From Verrucomicrobiaceae bacterium (GTDB lineage Bacteria > Verrucomicrobiota > Verrucomicrobiia > Verrucomicrobiales > Akkermansiaceae), in NCBI GenBank assembly GCA_027487355.1, contig JAIYDT010000192.1:1-35170 (forward strand): 35,170 nucleotides of DNA, read 5' to 3'. Shown piece by piece: positions 17,284 through 24,781 of the stretch (position 1 is the stretch's first letter; every line of letters begins with the position of its first letter). The notes under the pieces are model-generated. The model had not been told where the DNA came from. It searched no databases and saw only the letters and a list, made by a program, of their open reading frames with translations. Both the position numbers and the translations under genes were made by a program.

Positions 17284-18126
17284 ATGAAGCCATTTTCTTT
17301 TCCCATGCGCTCGATTCTCCTCACCGGTCTGGTCTGTGCCCTTTCCCTGCCCGCGATGGCGGATGGCCCTCAGGTTGTGTTCCGGAATGGCCAGATGGTG
17401 CCACTCGCCGCGATCACCATCCAGGGCGACAACCTCGTGATTTCCGGAGAGGCCGAGGGCTTTACGGCCGGACAGGCGTTTCCAATGGCATCCGCCGATC
17501 ATATCTACGGTGAACGTCCGGCAGCCGTCAGCCAGGGCATCGCCCTGATGCTGAGTGGAAAACCGGACGAAGCCATCAAGCTGATCGAACCGGTCCTCGC
17601 CTTGCACCGCCCTTCCGCCAAGATCCCTGGAAACTTCTGGGTCGAGGCCGCCAGGGCCGCCCTGATCGCATACGCTCTCGATGGCAAGGACCCGAAGGCG
17701 GAGGCCATTGGACGCGACATCACCGAGGCGACTCCGGCCCAGGGGGTTGATCCCTTTGTGCTGCTGGGCAAGACCTTGAGCCTGCCTCCCTCCACCAAGC
17801 CGGATGAGAAGATCGCCGCCCTCAAGGATCTCACGAACGACGACCAGCCGGCTGCGGTCGCGGCCTATGCGACCTTTTTCATCGCAAAGGCCCACAAGGA
17901 CTCGAACCGCAACGCGGAAGCACTTGAAACCTTCCTCACGGTCACTGGCGTTTACCCGACTGGAGGCATTGTTCTCAATGCCGCCGCCGAATTGAATGCG
18001 GCCGACATCCTCAGTGGCTTGACCCGGCGCGAAGAAGCGCTTGCACTCGTGAATTCCGCCAGCCGCAATGCCCCGGGCACGGTTTTGGCCGATGAGGCGA
18101 AACGCCGTCTCGACAGCCTCAAGTAA
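17284..18126 (+). CDS. Exported TPR-like protein (280 aa)
   Basis: The protein starts with MKPFSFPMRSILL and has a clear signal peptide ending near LPAMA-DG at residues 22-24. The mature N-terminus is beta-rich (VVFRNGQMVPLAAITIQGDN), perhaps a small barrel. From residue 75 on, helical pairs of TPR type follow: QGIALMLSGKPDEAIKLIEP and a final EEALALVNSASRNAPGTVLA. It starts 11 bp after the large TPR protein and precedes exbB by 40 bp. The ATG at 17284 is selected because upstream codons overlap the previous gene in another frame and would hide the signal peptide. Probably a periplasmic partner of the larger protein; family not recognised. Confidence 0.7.
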   Translation: MKPFSFPMRSILLTGLVCALSLPAMADGPQVVFRNGQMVPLAAITIQGDNLVISGEAEGFTAGQAFPMASADHIYGERPAAVSQGIALMLSGKPDEAIKLIEPVLALHRPSAKIPGNFWVEAARAALIAYALDGKDPKAEAIGRDITEATPAQGVDPFVLLGKTLSLPPSTKPDEKIAALKDLTNDDQPAAVAAYATFFIAKAHKDSNRNAEALETFLTVTGVYPTGGIVLNAAAELNAADILSGLTRREEALALVNSASRNAPGTVLADEAKRRLDSLK

Positions 18127-18166
18127 TTCCTCCACATCGTTCTCCAACTTCTCAATAACCTACGAA

Positions 18167-18949
18167 ATGAAAAAGACCATCCAAGCGGCCATCTACGCCG
18201 CACTCATGCTGCCGATGACCGCCTTTGCCGAAGGAGCTGCCAATGGTGGCACCGTGAAGACGAAGAACCTCCTTTCCGTTTACTCTGAAGGCGGCTGGGT
18301 CATGCACATCCTCCTCCTTTGTTCGATCGCCATGGTCTGGCTGATCATCGACATCTCTCTGCGCACCGGTGCGAAGCGCATGACGCCCGAGCAGGACGTC
18401 CTCGTCGCTCAGACCTCGTTCCGCTCCGGTGACTATGTCAGCGCGTATCAGGCGATGAAGGCCGGGATCAGCCCCTTCTGCGAAGTGGTCCGCTCCGCCC
18501 TCGGTTCCATCGGCTACGGCAAGGACGCCACTGAGGAAGCCCTGTATTCGACCGTTGATAAGATCAACAGCACCCTTCAAACCCGCATCAACTACCTTTC
18601 GGTTATCGGGGTCTGCGCCCCGATGGTCGGACTGCTCGGAACCGTCGGCGGCATGAAGGGGGCCTTCGCCTCCCTCGGTCAGGCAGGTCTCTCCGGCGGT
18701 GTCGGCGAATTGGCCGGTCACATCGGTGAGGTGCTTGTCGCCACGGCCACCGGATTGCTCGTCGCCATTCCTGCCTTCGGAGCGTTCTACTTCCTGCGCA
18801 ACAAGCTTCAGGGAGCCATCCATCACCTTCAGGAGGAGTCGGAGCGCTTGTTCCGCAATGCCCCTTACGAGTATCTTCAGAACGCGGACGTCGGTCAGGA
18901 AGAGACCTACGCCGCCCTTCCGAACTGGATCGAAGCCCCACAGGGCTGA
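18167..18949 (+). CDS. exbB: ExbB/TolQ/MotA-type proton channel subunit
   Basis: ExbB-type proteins form a pentameric inner-membrane channel that, with ExbD, turns proton flow into mechanical work on a partner such as TonB. This 260-residue protein has a cleavable-looking signal sequence (MKKTIQAAIYAALMLPMTAF), a first TM at about 44-62, a cytoplasmic helical domain, and two further TMs around APMVGLLGTVGGMKGAF and GEVLVATATGLLVAIPAF. These two stretches are the family signature. The N-terminal signal is seen in some but not all ExbB proteins. It is followed by three exbD genes at 44, 6 and 29 bp spacing. ExbB is used as a family name; the partner and cargo are unknown. Confidence 0.92.
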   Translation: MKKTIQAAIYAALMLPMTAFAEGAANGGTVKTKNLLSVYSEGGWVMHILLLCSIAMVWLIIDISLRTGAKRMTPEQDVLVAQTSFRSGDYVSAYQAMKAGISPFCEVVRSALGSIGYGKDATEEALYSTVDKINSTLQTRINYLSVIGVCAPMVGLLGTVGGMKGAFASLGQAGLSGGVGELAGHIGEVLVATATGLLVAIPAFGAFYFLRNKLQGAIHHLQEESERLFRNAPYEYLQNADVGQEETYAALPNWIEAPQG

Positions 18950-18993
18950 GATAGTGGCCTGAGATCCGCATTCAAACCCAATCAACGACCACC

Positions 18994-19428
18994 ATGGCCG
19001 GAGGAGGAGGAGGAGGAGACGGGGAACCTGAATTCCAGATCGCGCCGATGATCGACGTGCTTCTGGTGCTGCTGGTGTTCTTCGTGATGATTACATCCGC
19101 CGAGGTGTTGAAAGTGGACAAGAAGCTCACGCTGCCGGTCTCGCCCAACGCCAAGGAGCGGGACAAGGACATGGCCAAGCACGAGTTCGCCGTGAACCTG
19201 CGCTGGGACAAGGACACCAACAAGGGCGTGCTGGTCATCGACGATGACATCAAGCAGAACTGGGACGACGTTCTTCCTTTCCTTCAGGAGAAGAAGAAGG
19301 CGGACAAAAAGCTCCGGGTGGTGGTTCGCGCGGACGGAAATGTTCCGGCCGGCGAGATCCAGCGCATCATGAACTTCATCGGCATGGCGGGCATCGACGA
19401 CATCTCCTTCGCGGCTTCCAACAAGTAA
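18994..19428 (+). CDS. exbD: ExbD/TolR-type protein 1
   Basis: This 144-residue protein has one N-terminal TM segment with FQIAPMIDVLLVLLVFFVM. The aspartate at residue 21 is the proton-carrying residue of the ExbD/TolR family. The periplasmic part has the compact alpha/beta fold pattern, ending in VVVRADGNVPAGEIQRIMN. The N-terminus is unusually glycine-rich (MAGGGGGGDGEPE). It differs clearly from the two following paralogues, which share longer stretches with each other. The ATG is preceded by ACCACC and no Shine-Dalgarno. Confidence 0.92.
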   Translation: MAGGGGGGDGEPEFQIAPMIDVLLVLLVFFVMITSAEVLKVDKKLTLPVSPNAKERDKDMAKHEFAVNLRWDKDTNKGVLVIDDDIKQNWDDVLPFLQEKKKADKKLRVVVRADGNVPAGEIQRIMNFIGMAGIDDISFAASNK

Positions 19429-19434
19429 CCGACC

Positions 19435-19893
19435 ATGAAGAAACGCAGCCACAAACGGAAGCAGTCTTCCGAAGTCAATCTGGGATTCCAGATCGCGCCG
19501 ATGATCGACGTGGTCTTCGTCATCCTGCTCTATTTCATGGTCATGGCCGGTGACATCCAGATCGAGAATGCCCACAACACCAAGTTGCCGGGCACGACCG
19601 AATCGACCGATCAGCCGGTGAATCTCCCGGATGAGATCGCGATCCGGATCGAGGACGACGGTCAGGTCTATCTGAATGATGATCCGCTCGATTCGCCGGA
19701 GAACGCGAAGCTTCCAGAATTGGCGGGAAGCCTCAACCAGCTCCGCGAAAGCAGCGATGCCAGCAAGTCCACCGTCCTGGTGACCATCTACGCCAACGAA
19801 CTCGCCAAGTATCAGCGTGTCATTGAGGTGCTGGATGCGCTCACCCGCGCCAAGATCTCCAACGTCACCTTCCAGGCTGGTTCGCCCGATTGA
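19435..19893 (+). CDS. exbD: ExbD/TolR-type protein 2
   Basis: A 152-residue protein with a basic N-terminus, then VNLGFQIAPMIDVVFVILLY and the conserved TM aspartate. The periplasmic domain has IRIEDDGQVYLNDDPLDSPE and ends with YQRVIEVLDALTRAKISNVT. It is closely related to the next gene: they share the N-terminal VNLGFQIAPMIDVVFVILLY and the pattern LPELAG-L-QL. The gene starts 6 bp after exbD1, and the pair most likely arose by tandem duplication. Confidence 0.92.
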   Translation: MKKRSHKRKQSSEVNLGFQIAPMIDVVFVILLYFMVMAGDIQIENAHNTKLPGTTESTDQPVNLPDEIAIRIEDDGQVYLNDDPLDSPENAKLPELAGSLNQLRESSDASKSTVLVTIYANELAKYQRVIEVLDALTRAKISNVTFQAGSPD

Positions 19894-19922
19894 GTTTTCC
19901 TCCACCTCCACATCCCGCCACC

Positions 19923-20378
19923 ATGAAAAAGCACAGCTCCCGCAAAGTCCGCTCGGCCGAGGTCAATCTGGGGTTCCAGATTGCTCCGATGATCGATGTC
20001 GTGTTCGTGATCCTGCTTTATTTCATGGTCATGGCAGGGGATGCGCAGGTGGAGAAATTCAATTACGCCCAGCTCCCCGGAGGACCTCCTGAACCCGGTA
20101 TCATCAAGGGCTTTCAGGATGAGGTTGTCATCCGCATCGAAGACGACGGCCAGGTCCTTCTGAACGGTGATCTTCTCGATTCACCCGAAAGCCGCAGCCT
20201 TCCAGAATTGGCCGGCAATCTTGAGCAGCTCAAGCAGAGCAACCTCGCCACCAGCAAGCCGCTGATGGTGACCATCGATGCCAGCGAGCTAGGCAAGTAT
20301 CAGCGCGTCATGGACGTGCTGGACACCCTGAGCCTGGCAAACATCACCAACATCACTTTTCAGGCAAACGACTTCTAA
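19923..20378 (+). CDS. exbD: ExbD/TolR-type protein 3
   Basis: A 151-residue paralogue of exbD2 with the same TM, proton-carrying aspartate and C-terminal YQRVMDVLDTLSLANITNIT. It differs mainly just after the TM, where AQVEKFNYAQLPGGPPEP replaces the exbD2 sequence. That is the region expected to meet the anchor protein or peptidoglycan. The ATG at 19923 (leader CGCCACC) matches the start of exbD2; an upstream in-frame ATG adds only proline-rich residues and overlaps the previous gene. Confidence 0.92.
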   Translation: MKKHSSRKVRSAEVNLGFQIAPMIDVVFVILLYFMVMAGDAQVEKFNYAQLPGGPPEPGIIKGFQDEVVIRIEDDGQVLLNGDLLDSPESRSLPELAGNLEQLKQSNLATSKPLMVTIDASELGKYQRVMDVLDTLSLANITNITFQANDF

Positions 20379-20422
20379 GAAGTTTCCGCCCTTCCACGTT
20401 TCAAGTCCAACACCAGTCAATC

Positions 20423-22042
20423 ATGGACCCGAATCTAGAACCACAATACGAATACCAGGAGGTGCACGTTCAGCCTCTCCAGAAGAAGAAAGTCGGCTTC
20501 TGGGCCAAGATCGGGGGCGGTTCGCTCACGATCGCGATCCTGATCCACGTGATCCTCCTCATCGCCGGTGTATTCATCATCTTCAAATACATTCAGCCGG
20601 AAGAGAAAACCGTCGATTTCATGCCCCCGGGCGGTGGTGGCGGCGGCGGCGGAGAGCGCGGCATGGAGTATGATGTCAAGAAGAAGAAGGCCGCCCAGGT
20701 CACTCCCAGCAGCAACGTGAAGCGCGTTTTCGCGGAAGGGGCTACTTCGAACTTCGCCATTCCGGATCCTGGTGACAGCTTCGGGGAAATGTCCACCCTC
20801 AGCTCCATCACCGGCGGCGGCATGTCCGGCGGTCTCGGTGGCGCTGGCAACGGCAGCGGCTTCGGCAACGGCAGCGGTGGTGGCAAAGGCAACGGCAAGG
20901 GCTTCGGCTTCGGCGGCGGTGGTGCCGGCAAGATGTTCGGTCTCATCCCGGAGGGGATGCGGAAGCGCTGCTCCAAGGAAGACCGCCTTCAGCGTCTCAA
21001 GGACAACGGAGGTACTCCTGAGTGCGAGGAAGCCGTGGCGAAGGGCCTGCGCTGGCTGAAGGCAAACCAGAATTCAGACGGCTCCTGGGGCGGTAACAAA
21101 AAGGTCGCCATGACCGGCCTCGCCCTGCTGGCCTACTTCGGCCACTGCGAAACTCCCGTCTCCGAGGAGTTCGGTGATTCCTGCACCAAAGGCATTGTCT
21201 ATCTGGTCAATGTCGCCCTCCAGAATGACGGGCGTCTGGCCAACAACTACACCGAGAAATCCTGGTGCTACGAGCACGCCATCGCCACCTACGCTCTTGG
21301 TGAGGCTGCCACCTTCTGCAAGGACCTCAAGGTTGACATCCCATCGCTGATGGACATGACCCAGAGGGCTGGTCAGTACATCATCGACAACCAGAATTCC
21401 AATGGCGGCTGGGCTTACTCCTATGATCGTTCGGATGGCCACGTCGATGTCTCGGTCACCGGTTGGCAGGTCCAGGCATTGAAAGCCTGCGAGCATTCAG
21501 GTCTGAAATTCAACGGCATGAGGGGCACGATCGACCAGGCCCTGAGCTACATCAACAAGTGCCAGAACGACAACGGCGGCTACGGCTACACCGGCCCGAA
21601 TCCGGCGGGCGAGGTTGACTATTTCACGCTCACCGGCGTTGGCATGCTGTGCAACCAGATGTGGGGCAAGGGAGCCCGGTCCGAGGTTCGCAAGGCCGCG
21701 AAGTACATCGTGGGCAACAGCAAGTTCAACTACAACAGCGAGCATGCCGACCTCTACGGCCACTACTACGAATCCCAGGCGATGATGCAGAGCGGCGGAG
21801 GCGACTGGACCTTCTACAACGCCATGTATCGCGACCAGCTTCTCAAGAACCAGAATGGAGATGGTTCGTGGAAGAGCCCCGGTGGCGGCAAGAAAATCGT
21901 GGCCGTCGGTGCCTCCTACGTGGGAGAAAGTGCGGATGCCAAGGTTTACCGGACTTCCCTCTGCTCGCTGATGCTTGAGGTTTACTATCGTTTCCTCAGC
22001 ACCGGCGGTGGCGGCGGCATCCGCAACCGTCCTGGTATCTGA
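20423..22042 (+). CDS. TonB-like anchor fused to terpene-cyclase-like toroid (539 aa)
   Basis: The N-terminal half repeats the module of the 12848 protein: basic tail, KKKVGFWAKIGGGS, a TM at about 34-56 with histidine 42, TVDFMPP, polyglycine, PSSNVKRVFAEGA and a Gly-rich linker to residue 170. From about 195 the C-terminal half is a helical toroid of the prenyltransferase/squalene-cyclase type. Repeats are marked by QNSDGSWG, QNSNGGWAY, QNDNGGYGY and QNGDGSW, the QW-like motifs of that fold. The acidic DxDD cyclase motif is not seen, so enzymatic cyclisation is unlikely. The toroid probably faces the periplasm because the only TM lies before it. It is the last gene of the ExbB/ExbD block. 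Binding rather than catalysis is inferred. Confidence 0.75.
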   Translation: MDPNLEPQYEYQEVHVQPLQKKKVGFWAKIGGGSLTIAILIHVILLIAGVFIIFKYIQPEEKTVDFMPPGGGGGGGGERGMEYDVKKKKAAQVTPSSNVKRVFAEGATSNFAIPDPGDSFGEMSTLSSITGGGMSGGLGGAGNGSGFGNGSGGGKGNGKGFGFGGGGAGKMFGLIPEGMRKRCSKEDRLQRLKDNGGTPECEEAVAKGLRWLKANQNSDGSWGGNKKVAMTGLALLAYFGHCETPVSEEFGDSCTKGIVYLVNVALQNDGRLANNYTEKSWCYEHAIATYALGEAATFCKDLKVDIPSLMDMTQRAGQYIIDNQNSNGGWAYSYDRSDGHVDVSVTGWQVQALKACEHSGLKFNGMRGTIDQALSYINKCQNDNGGYGYTGPNPAGEVDYFTLTGVGMLCNQMWGKGARSEVRKAAKYIVGNSKFNYNSEHADLYGHYYESQAMMQSGGGDWTFYNAMYRDQLLKNQNGDGSWKSPGGGKKIVAVGASYVGESADAKVYRTSLCSLMLEVYYRFLSTGGGGGIRNRPGI

Positions 22043-22058
22043 GTCTGAGTTGTTTTCG

Positions 22059-22102
22059 AAATGGCCCGGAGGTGTGCGTGAAGCCCCTTCGGGCCATTTT
22101 TG
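22059..22102 (+). terminator. Rho-independent terminator of the ExbB/ExbD operon
   Basis: AAATGGCCCG (22059-22068) pairs perfectly with CGGGCCATTT (22090-22099), followed by T residues. It starts 17 bp after the toroid protein's stop codon. The loop is long, about 21 bases, but the GC-rich stem and T tail make this a credible end of the plus-strand transcript. Confidence 0.8.
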
Positions 22103-22194
22103 TGTCACCTCGTCGGGTTTGCTGGAGATCCAAGTGAACAGGCCACCTGTCCATCTGCGGTTCTGTTCTCCTCGTCAGGCTTTTTCTACGAGCC

Positions 22195-22794
22195 TCAGTT
22201 CCTTTTCCTTGGTGGCTTGATCTCCTCGCGAAGGAACTCGAACTGCGGGGAATAGATTTTGCTCACCATCGACCGGTCCTCCCGCATGAACTGCATTTCG
22301 ATCTCCTGCTCTTCCACCACCTTTGGGTGCCCGAGGAATGGCCACTTGAAGTCCCAGCCTTCGGTTTCTCCTTGGGGATTGATGGAGCGCATGAAGAAGA
22401 GATGCCCCACCTGAAGGCCCGGCTCCTTCTTCTCGATTTCTCCCTCCTTCGCGGAAAACATGAACGTGGAAACACTTCCGTCGGGAGCAATTTCATAGCG
22501 GCCAACCCACTGACCCGGAGGATGATCTTCGAAATACATCACCATGTTTCCCTCTTCCATCCGCAGATAGATCCGCCCACCGCACATGCATTGACCCCCA
22601 CGATAGATCCCTTCCACCTTTCCGGGAAGACAGGCCACGCCCCCCAAAAGCAGAGCCGTCACCAGCATGATCCAGAAAGGGCGTATAACCCATTTTCGGA
22701 AGAACGCCTTTCTGCCCGATCGCAATTGAATCTCACCCGCGTCGGCATGCGGCTGGGGCCCAGCAGGGTACATGGTTTTGTCCGGAATCTCCAT
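22195..22794 (-). CDS. Hypothetical single-TM protein (199 aa)
   Basis: A cytoplasmic tail of about 34 residues is followed by one TM at 37-55 (WIMLVTALLLGGVA). An extracytoplasmic region then contains GGQCMCGGRIYL, a Cys-x-Cys near 68-70, and beta-rich sequence with EGNMVMYFEDHPPGQWVGRY. It ends in a strongly basic tail (EEIKPPRKRN). The cysteine next to the TM is in a poor lipobox context, so I do not call a lipoprotein. No family is recognised. It diverges from panC, with 67 bp between start codons, and may share a control region with it. Confidence 0.55.
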   Translation of the reverse strand: MEIPDKTMYPAGPQPHADAGEIQLRSGRKAFFRKWVIRPFWIMLVTALLLGGVACLPGKVEGIYRGGQCMCGGRIYLRMEEGNMVMYFEDHPPGQWVGRYEIAPDGSVSTFMFSAKEGEIEKKEPGLQVGHLFFMRSINPQGETEGWDFKWPFLGHPKVVEEQEIEMQFMREDRSMVSKIYSPQFEFLREEIKPPRKRN

Positions 22795-22861
22795 TTGTTT
22801 CCCTCCCTCTCATTTCGGAATTTTTCTCGCGAAGCGTCAATGGGAATGGCATCCGACAGCC

Positions 22862-23704
22862 ATGCAAGTGATCGAAGATCCCGCCGAGTTCCAGCAGACC
22901 TGCCGCTCGGCAGGGAGGGTGGTTCTGGTGCCGACAATGGGAGCGCTCCATGAGGGCCACCTCGCGCTGATCCGCCGCGCCCGGGAGGTCGCGGGAGGGG
23001 AGGGCACGGTGGCGGTGTCGATTTTCGTGAACCCGATCCAGTTTGACCGACCGGGCGACCTCGCCGCCTATCCGAAGCCTCTGAAGACCGACCTCGCGGC
23101 TTGTGAAAAGGAAGGCGCGGATCTGGTCCTGGTCCCGAAGGATGGCGCGATGTATGCCGCCGATCGATCAATCACGATCACCGAGTCGCTGCTTTCCAAG
23201 CATCTCTGCGGAGCCACGCGGCCCGGACATTTTGACGGGGTCTGCACGGTGGTGCTGAAACTTTTCCTGCTATCCCACGCGGCGGCGGCGGTGTTCGGGG
23301 AAAAGGACTTCCAGCAACTCGCGATCATCCGTCGGATGGTGCGCGACCTCAACGTGCCGATCGACATCATCGGTCACCCGACGATCCGCGAATCCGATGG
23401 CCTGGCGATGTCGTCGCGAAATGTCCGGCTGCTTCCTGAGCACCGCATCGATGCCCCGCGGCTGCGCCAAGCGCTGATGGCCGCTCGTGACCTGCTGCCT
23501 TATGGCGAGCGCTCTGCGGCGACCTTCGTTGAAACCGCACGCCGCCATCTAACAGCCTCGCCGTTTTTCAGGGTCGATTACCTCGAAGTGGTCGATGCCG
23601 AAACGCTGCAGCCGGTTGCCACGATCCAGCGTCCCGCTGTGCTGGCGCTGGCCGGATTCTATGGCGAGGTGCGCCTCATCGACCACATCGGCCTGCATCC
23701 CTGA
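22862..23704 (+). CDS. panC: Pantoate--beta-alanine ligase
   Basis: PanC condenses pantoate and beta-alanine with ATP to make pantothenate, the coenzyme A precursor. The sequence shows PTMGALHEGHLALIRRAR near residues 21-38 (with the HxGH nucleotide motif), SIFVNPIQF near 55-63, RPGHFDGVCTVVLKLF near 120-135, FGEKDFQQLAIIRRM and SDGLAMSSRN, the KMSKS-like loop. Length of 280 is typical. The ATG at 22862 is chosen because upstream residues are not family-like. Its stop TGA abuts the stop of the convergent cdaR-like gene in the palindrome TGATCA. Confidence 0.96.
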   Translation: MQVIEDPAEFQQTCRSAGRVVLVPTMGALHEGHLALIRRAREVAGGEGTVAVSIFVNPIQFDRPGDLAAYPKPLKTDLAACEKEGADLVLVPKDGAMYAADRSITITESLLSKHLCGATRPGHFDGVCTVVLKLFLLSHAAAAVFGEKDFQQLAIIRRMVRDLNVPIDIIGHPTIRESDGLAMSSRNVRLLPEHRIDAPRLRQALMAARDLLPYGERSAATFVETARRHLTASPFFRVDYLEVVDAETLQPVATIQRPAVLALAGFYGEVRLIDHIGLHP

Positions 23705-23863
23705 TCACCTGTCCTCCTTCACGGGAACCGCCTTCGGGATGTAGTCGGGATCGTTCGGATCCATTGGGTCCTTGAGGTAGCCCTTAATCAGAAACCAGAT
23801 CGCGGTCGCGAGCAGGAGCGACAGGATCTTCGCGACCCAGTTTTTCGTCAGTTTCAGTCTCAT
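23705..23863 (-). CDS. Minimal CdaR/YbbR-like membrane peptide (52 aa)
   Basis: A 52-residue protein, MRLKLTKNWVAKILSLL followed by ATAIWFLIKGYLKDP, matching the N-terminal TM segment of CdaR/YbbR proteins. In other bacteria CdaR follows cdaA and regulates diadenylate cyclase through its TM and several extracytoplasmic YbbR repeats. Here the repeats are absent and the protein ends soon after the TM. The start lies inside the 3' end of cdaA, overlapping it by 80 bp in another frame, which favours translational coupling. The ATG at 23863 is chosen because upstream codons in this frame translate cdaA DNA into a low-complexity Ser/Pro sequence. Whether it regulates CdaA is an inference. Confidence 0.65.
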   Translation of the reverse strand: MRLKLTKNWVAKILSLLLATAIWFLIKGYLKDPMDPNDPDYIPKAVPVKEDR

Positions 23864-24626
23864 CGGAAGGCGCGGTGGTGGGGATGAAGATCTTGGCAAG
23901 GGTTTCGCGGAACTGCTTTTCGCTGAGGTTCCGCTGGAGGGCACCGTCGATGCAGATCGAGATGCTGCCGGTCTCCTCGCTGACCACGACGACGACGGCA
24001 TCGGACTCCTCGGTCAGGCCGATGGCGGCGCGATGGCGGAGACCCAGCGACCGGTCACGGAGCTCGCGTTGGCTGACGGGGAAGACGCAGCCGGCACCGG
24101 CCACCCGGTCATCGGCGATGATCATGCCGCCGTCATGCAGTGGGCTTTTCGGCCAGAACACGCTCATGGAAAGTTCGGGCGTGAACTGGGCATCGAGCAC
24201 CACACCGGTTTCGAGGTGTGGCTTGAGGCTGATCCCCCGCTGGATGGCGAAAAGCGCTCCGATGCGCTTCTTGGAAAGCACGATCACGGTATCCGCGAAG
24301 CGCTCAAGAAAGGCGAGCTTGCGGGTGCTGGAAAAGGAGAACAGCCGGCTGCCTCCGAGGCGCGCGAGGGCGTTTCTCAACTCGGGCTGGAAAATCACAA
24401 CCAACGCGAAGGCCAGCAGGGCGGCGGCGCGGGTGATGATCCATCCGATGACCTCGAACTTGAAGAGCTGCGAAAGCAGGGTGAACGCCACGAGGATCAC
24501 GCCAAGGCCCACCAGAATCTGTGCACCACGGGTGGCGCGAAAGGCCCGGTAGATCTGGTACACACCGATCGCCAGGATCAGGATTTCGATCCCGTCAGGC
24601 CAGTGGTCTCGGACGAATGTCAGCAT
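23784..24626 (-). CDS. cdaA: Diadenylate cyclase CdaA (c-di-AMP synthase)
   Basis: CdaA makes cyclic di-AMP from two ATP at the membrane. From the ATG at 24626 the protein is 280 residues, close to the usual 270-280. Three TM segments span about residues 11-80 (ILILAIGVYQIYRAF, ILVGLGVILVAFTLL and WIITRAAALLAFALVVIF), ending in FQPELRNAL. The DAC domain follows, with PLHDGGMII at 162-170 and LGLRHRAAIGLTEESDA at 194-210, the RHR motif. The usual DGA motif reads DGG here. A TTG farther upstream, at 24770, would add 48 unconserved residues. The C-terminal 30 residues are acidic, and the end overlaps the cdaR-like gene. Confidence 0.93.
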   Translation of the reverse strand: MLTFVRDHWPDGIEILILAIGVYQIYRAFRATRGAQILVGLGVILVAFTLLSQLFKFEVIGWIITRAAALLAFALVVIFQPELRNALARLGGSRLFSFSSTRKLAFLERFADTVIVLSKKRIGALFAIQRGISLKPHLETGVVLDAQFTPELSMSVFWPKSPLHDGGMIIADDRVAGAGCVFPVSQRELRDRSLGLRHRAAIGLTEESDAVVVVVSEETGSISICIDGALQRNLSEKQFRETLAKIFIPTTAPSDETETDEKLGREDPVAPARDRDLVSD

Positions 24627-24781
24627 TGATTCGAAAATCAACGTAGCCCGCAGGCCAAGGTCTGTCACCCGCAATCCCGGTGGCGGTGGGATTTCGGGGA
24701 TTTCATGATTTTGTTTTCCGAAAAGGTGATCCAATCCGGACCCGTTCGACGGATTGTTCAGGAAGCCCAATCAAAGCACCC

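Noticed and set aside
14468-17293. A 941-codon open frame on the minus strand opposite the large TPR gene
   Set aside because: It is a GC-rich shadow of the plus-strand frame. The plus strand has a signal peptide and regular helical repeats, while the antisense translation has no recognisable domain.
20423-22042. Annotation as a squalene cyclase or prenyltransferase enzyme
   Set aside because: The toroid repeats are there, but the DxDD catalytic motif is not seen. A TM anchor with TonB-like features points to a different role.
24627-24770. TTG-started N-terminal extension of cdaA
   Set aside because: It adds 48 residues not seen in CdaA proteins. The ATG at 24626 gives a normal length and places the first TM correctly.
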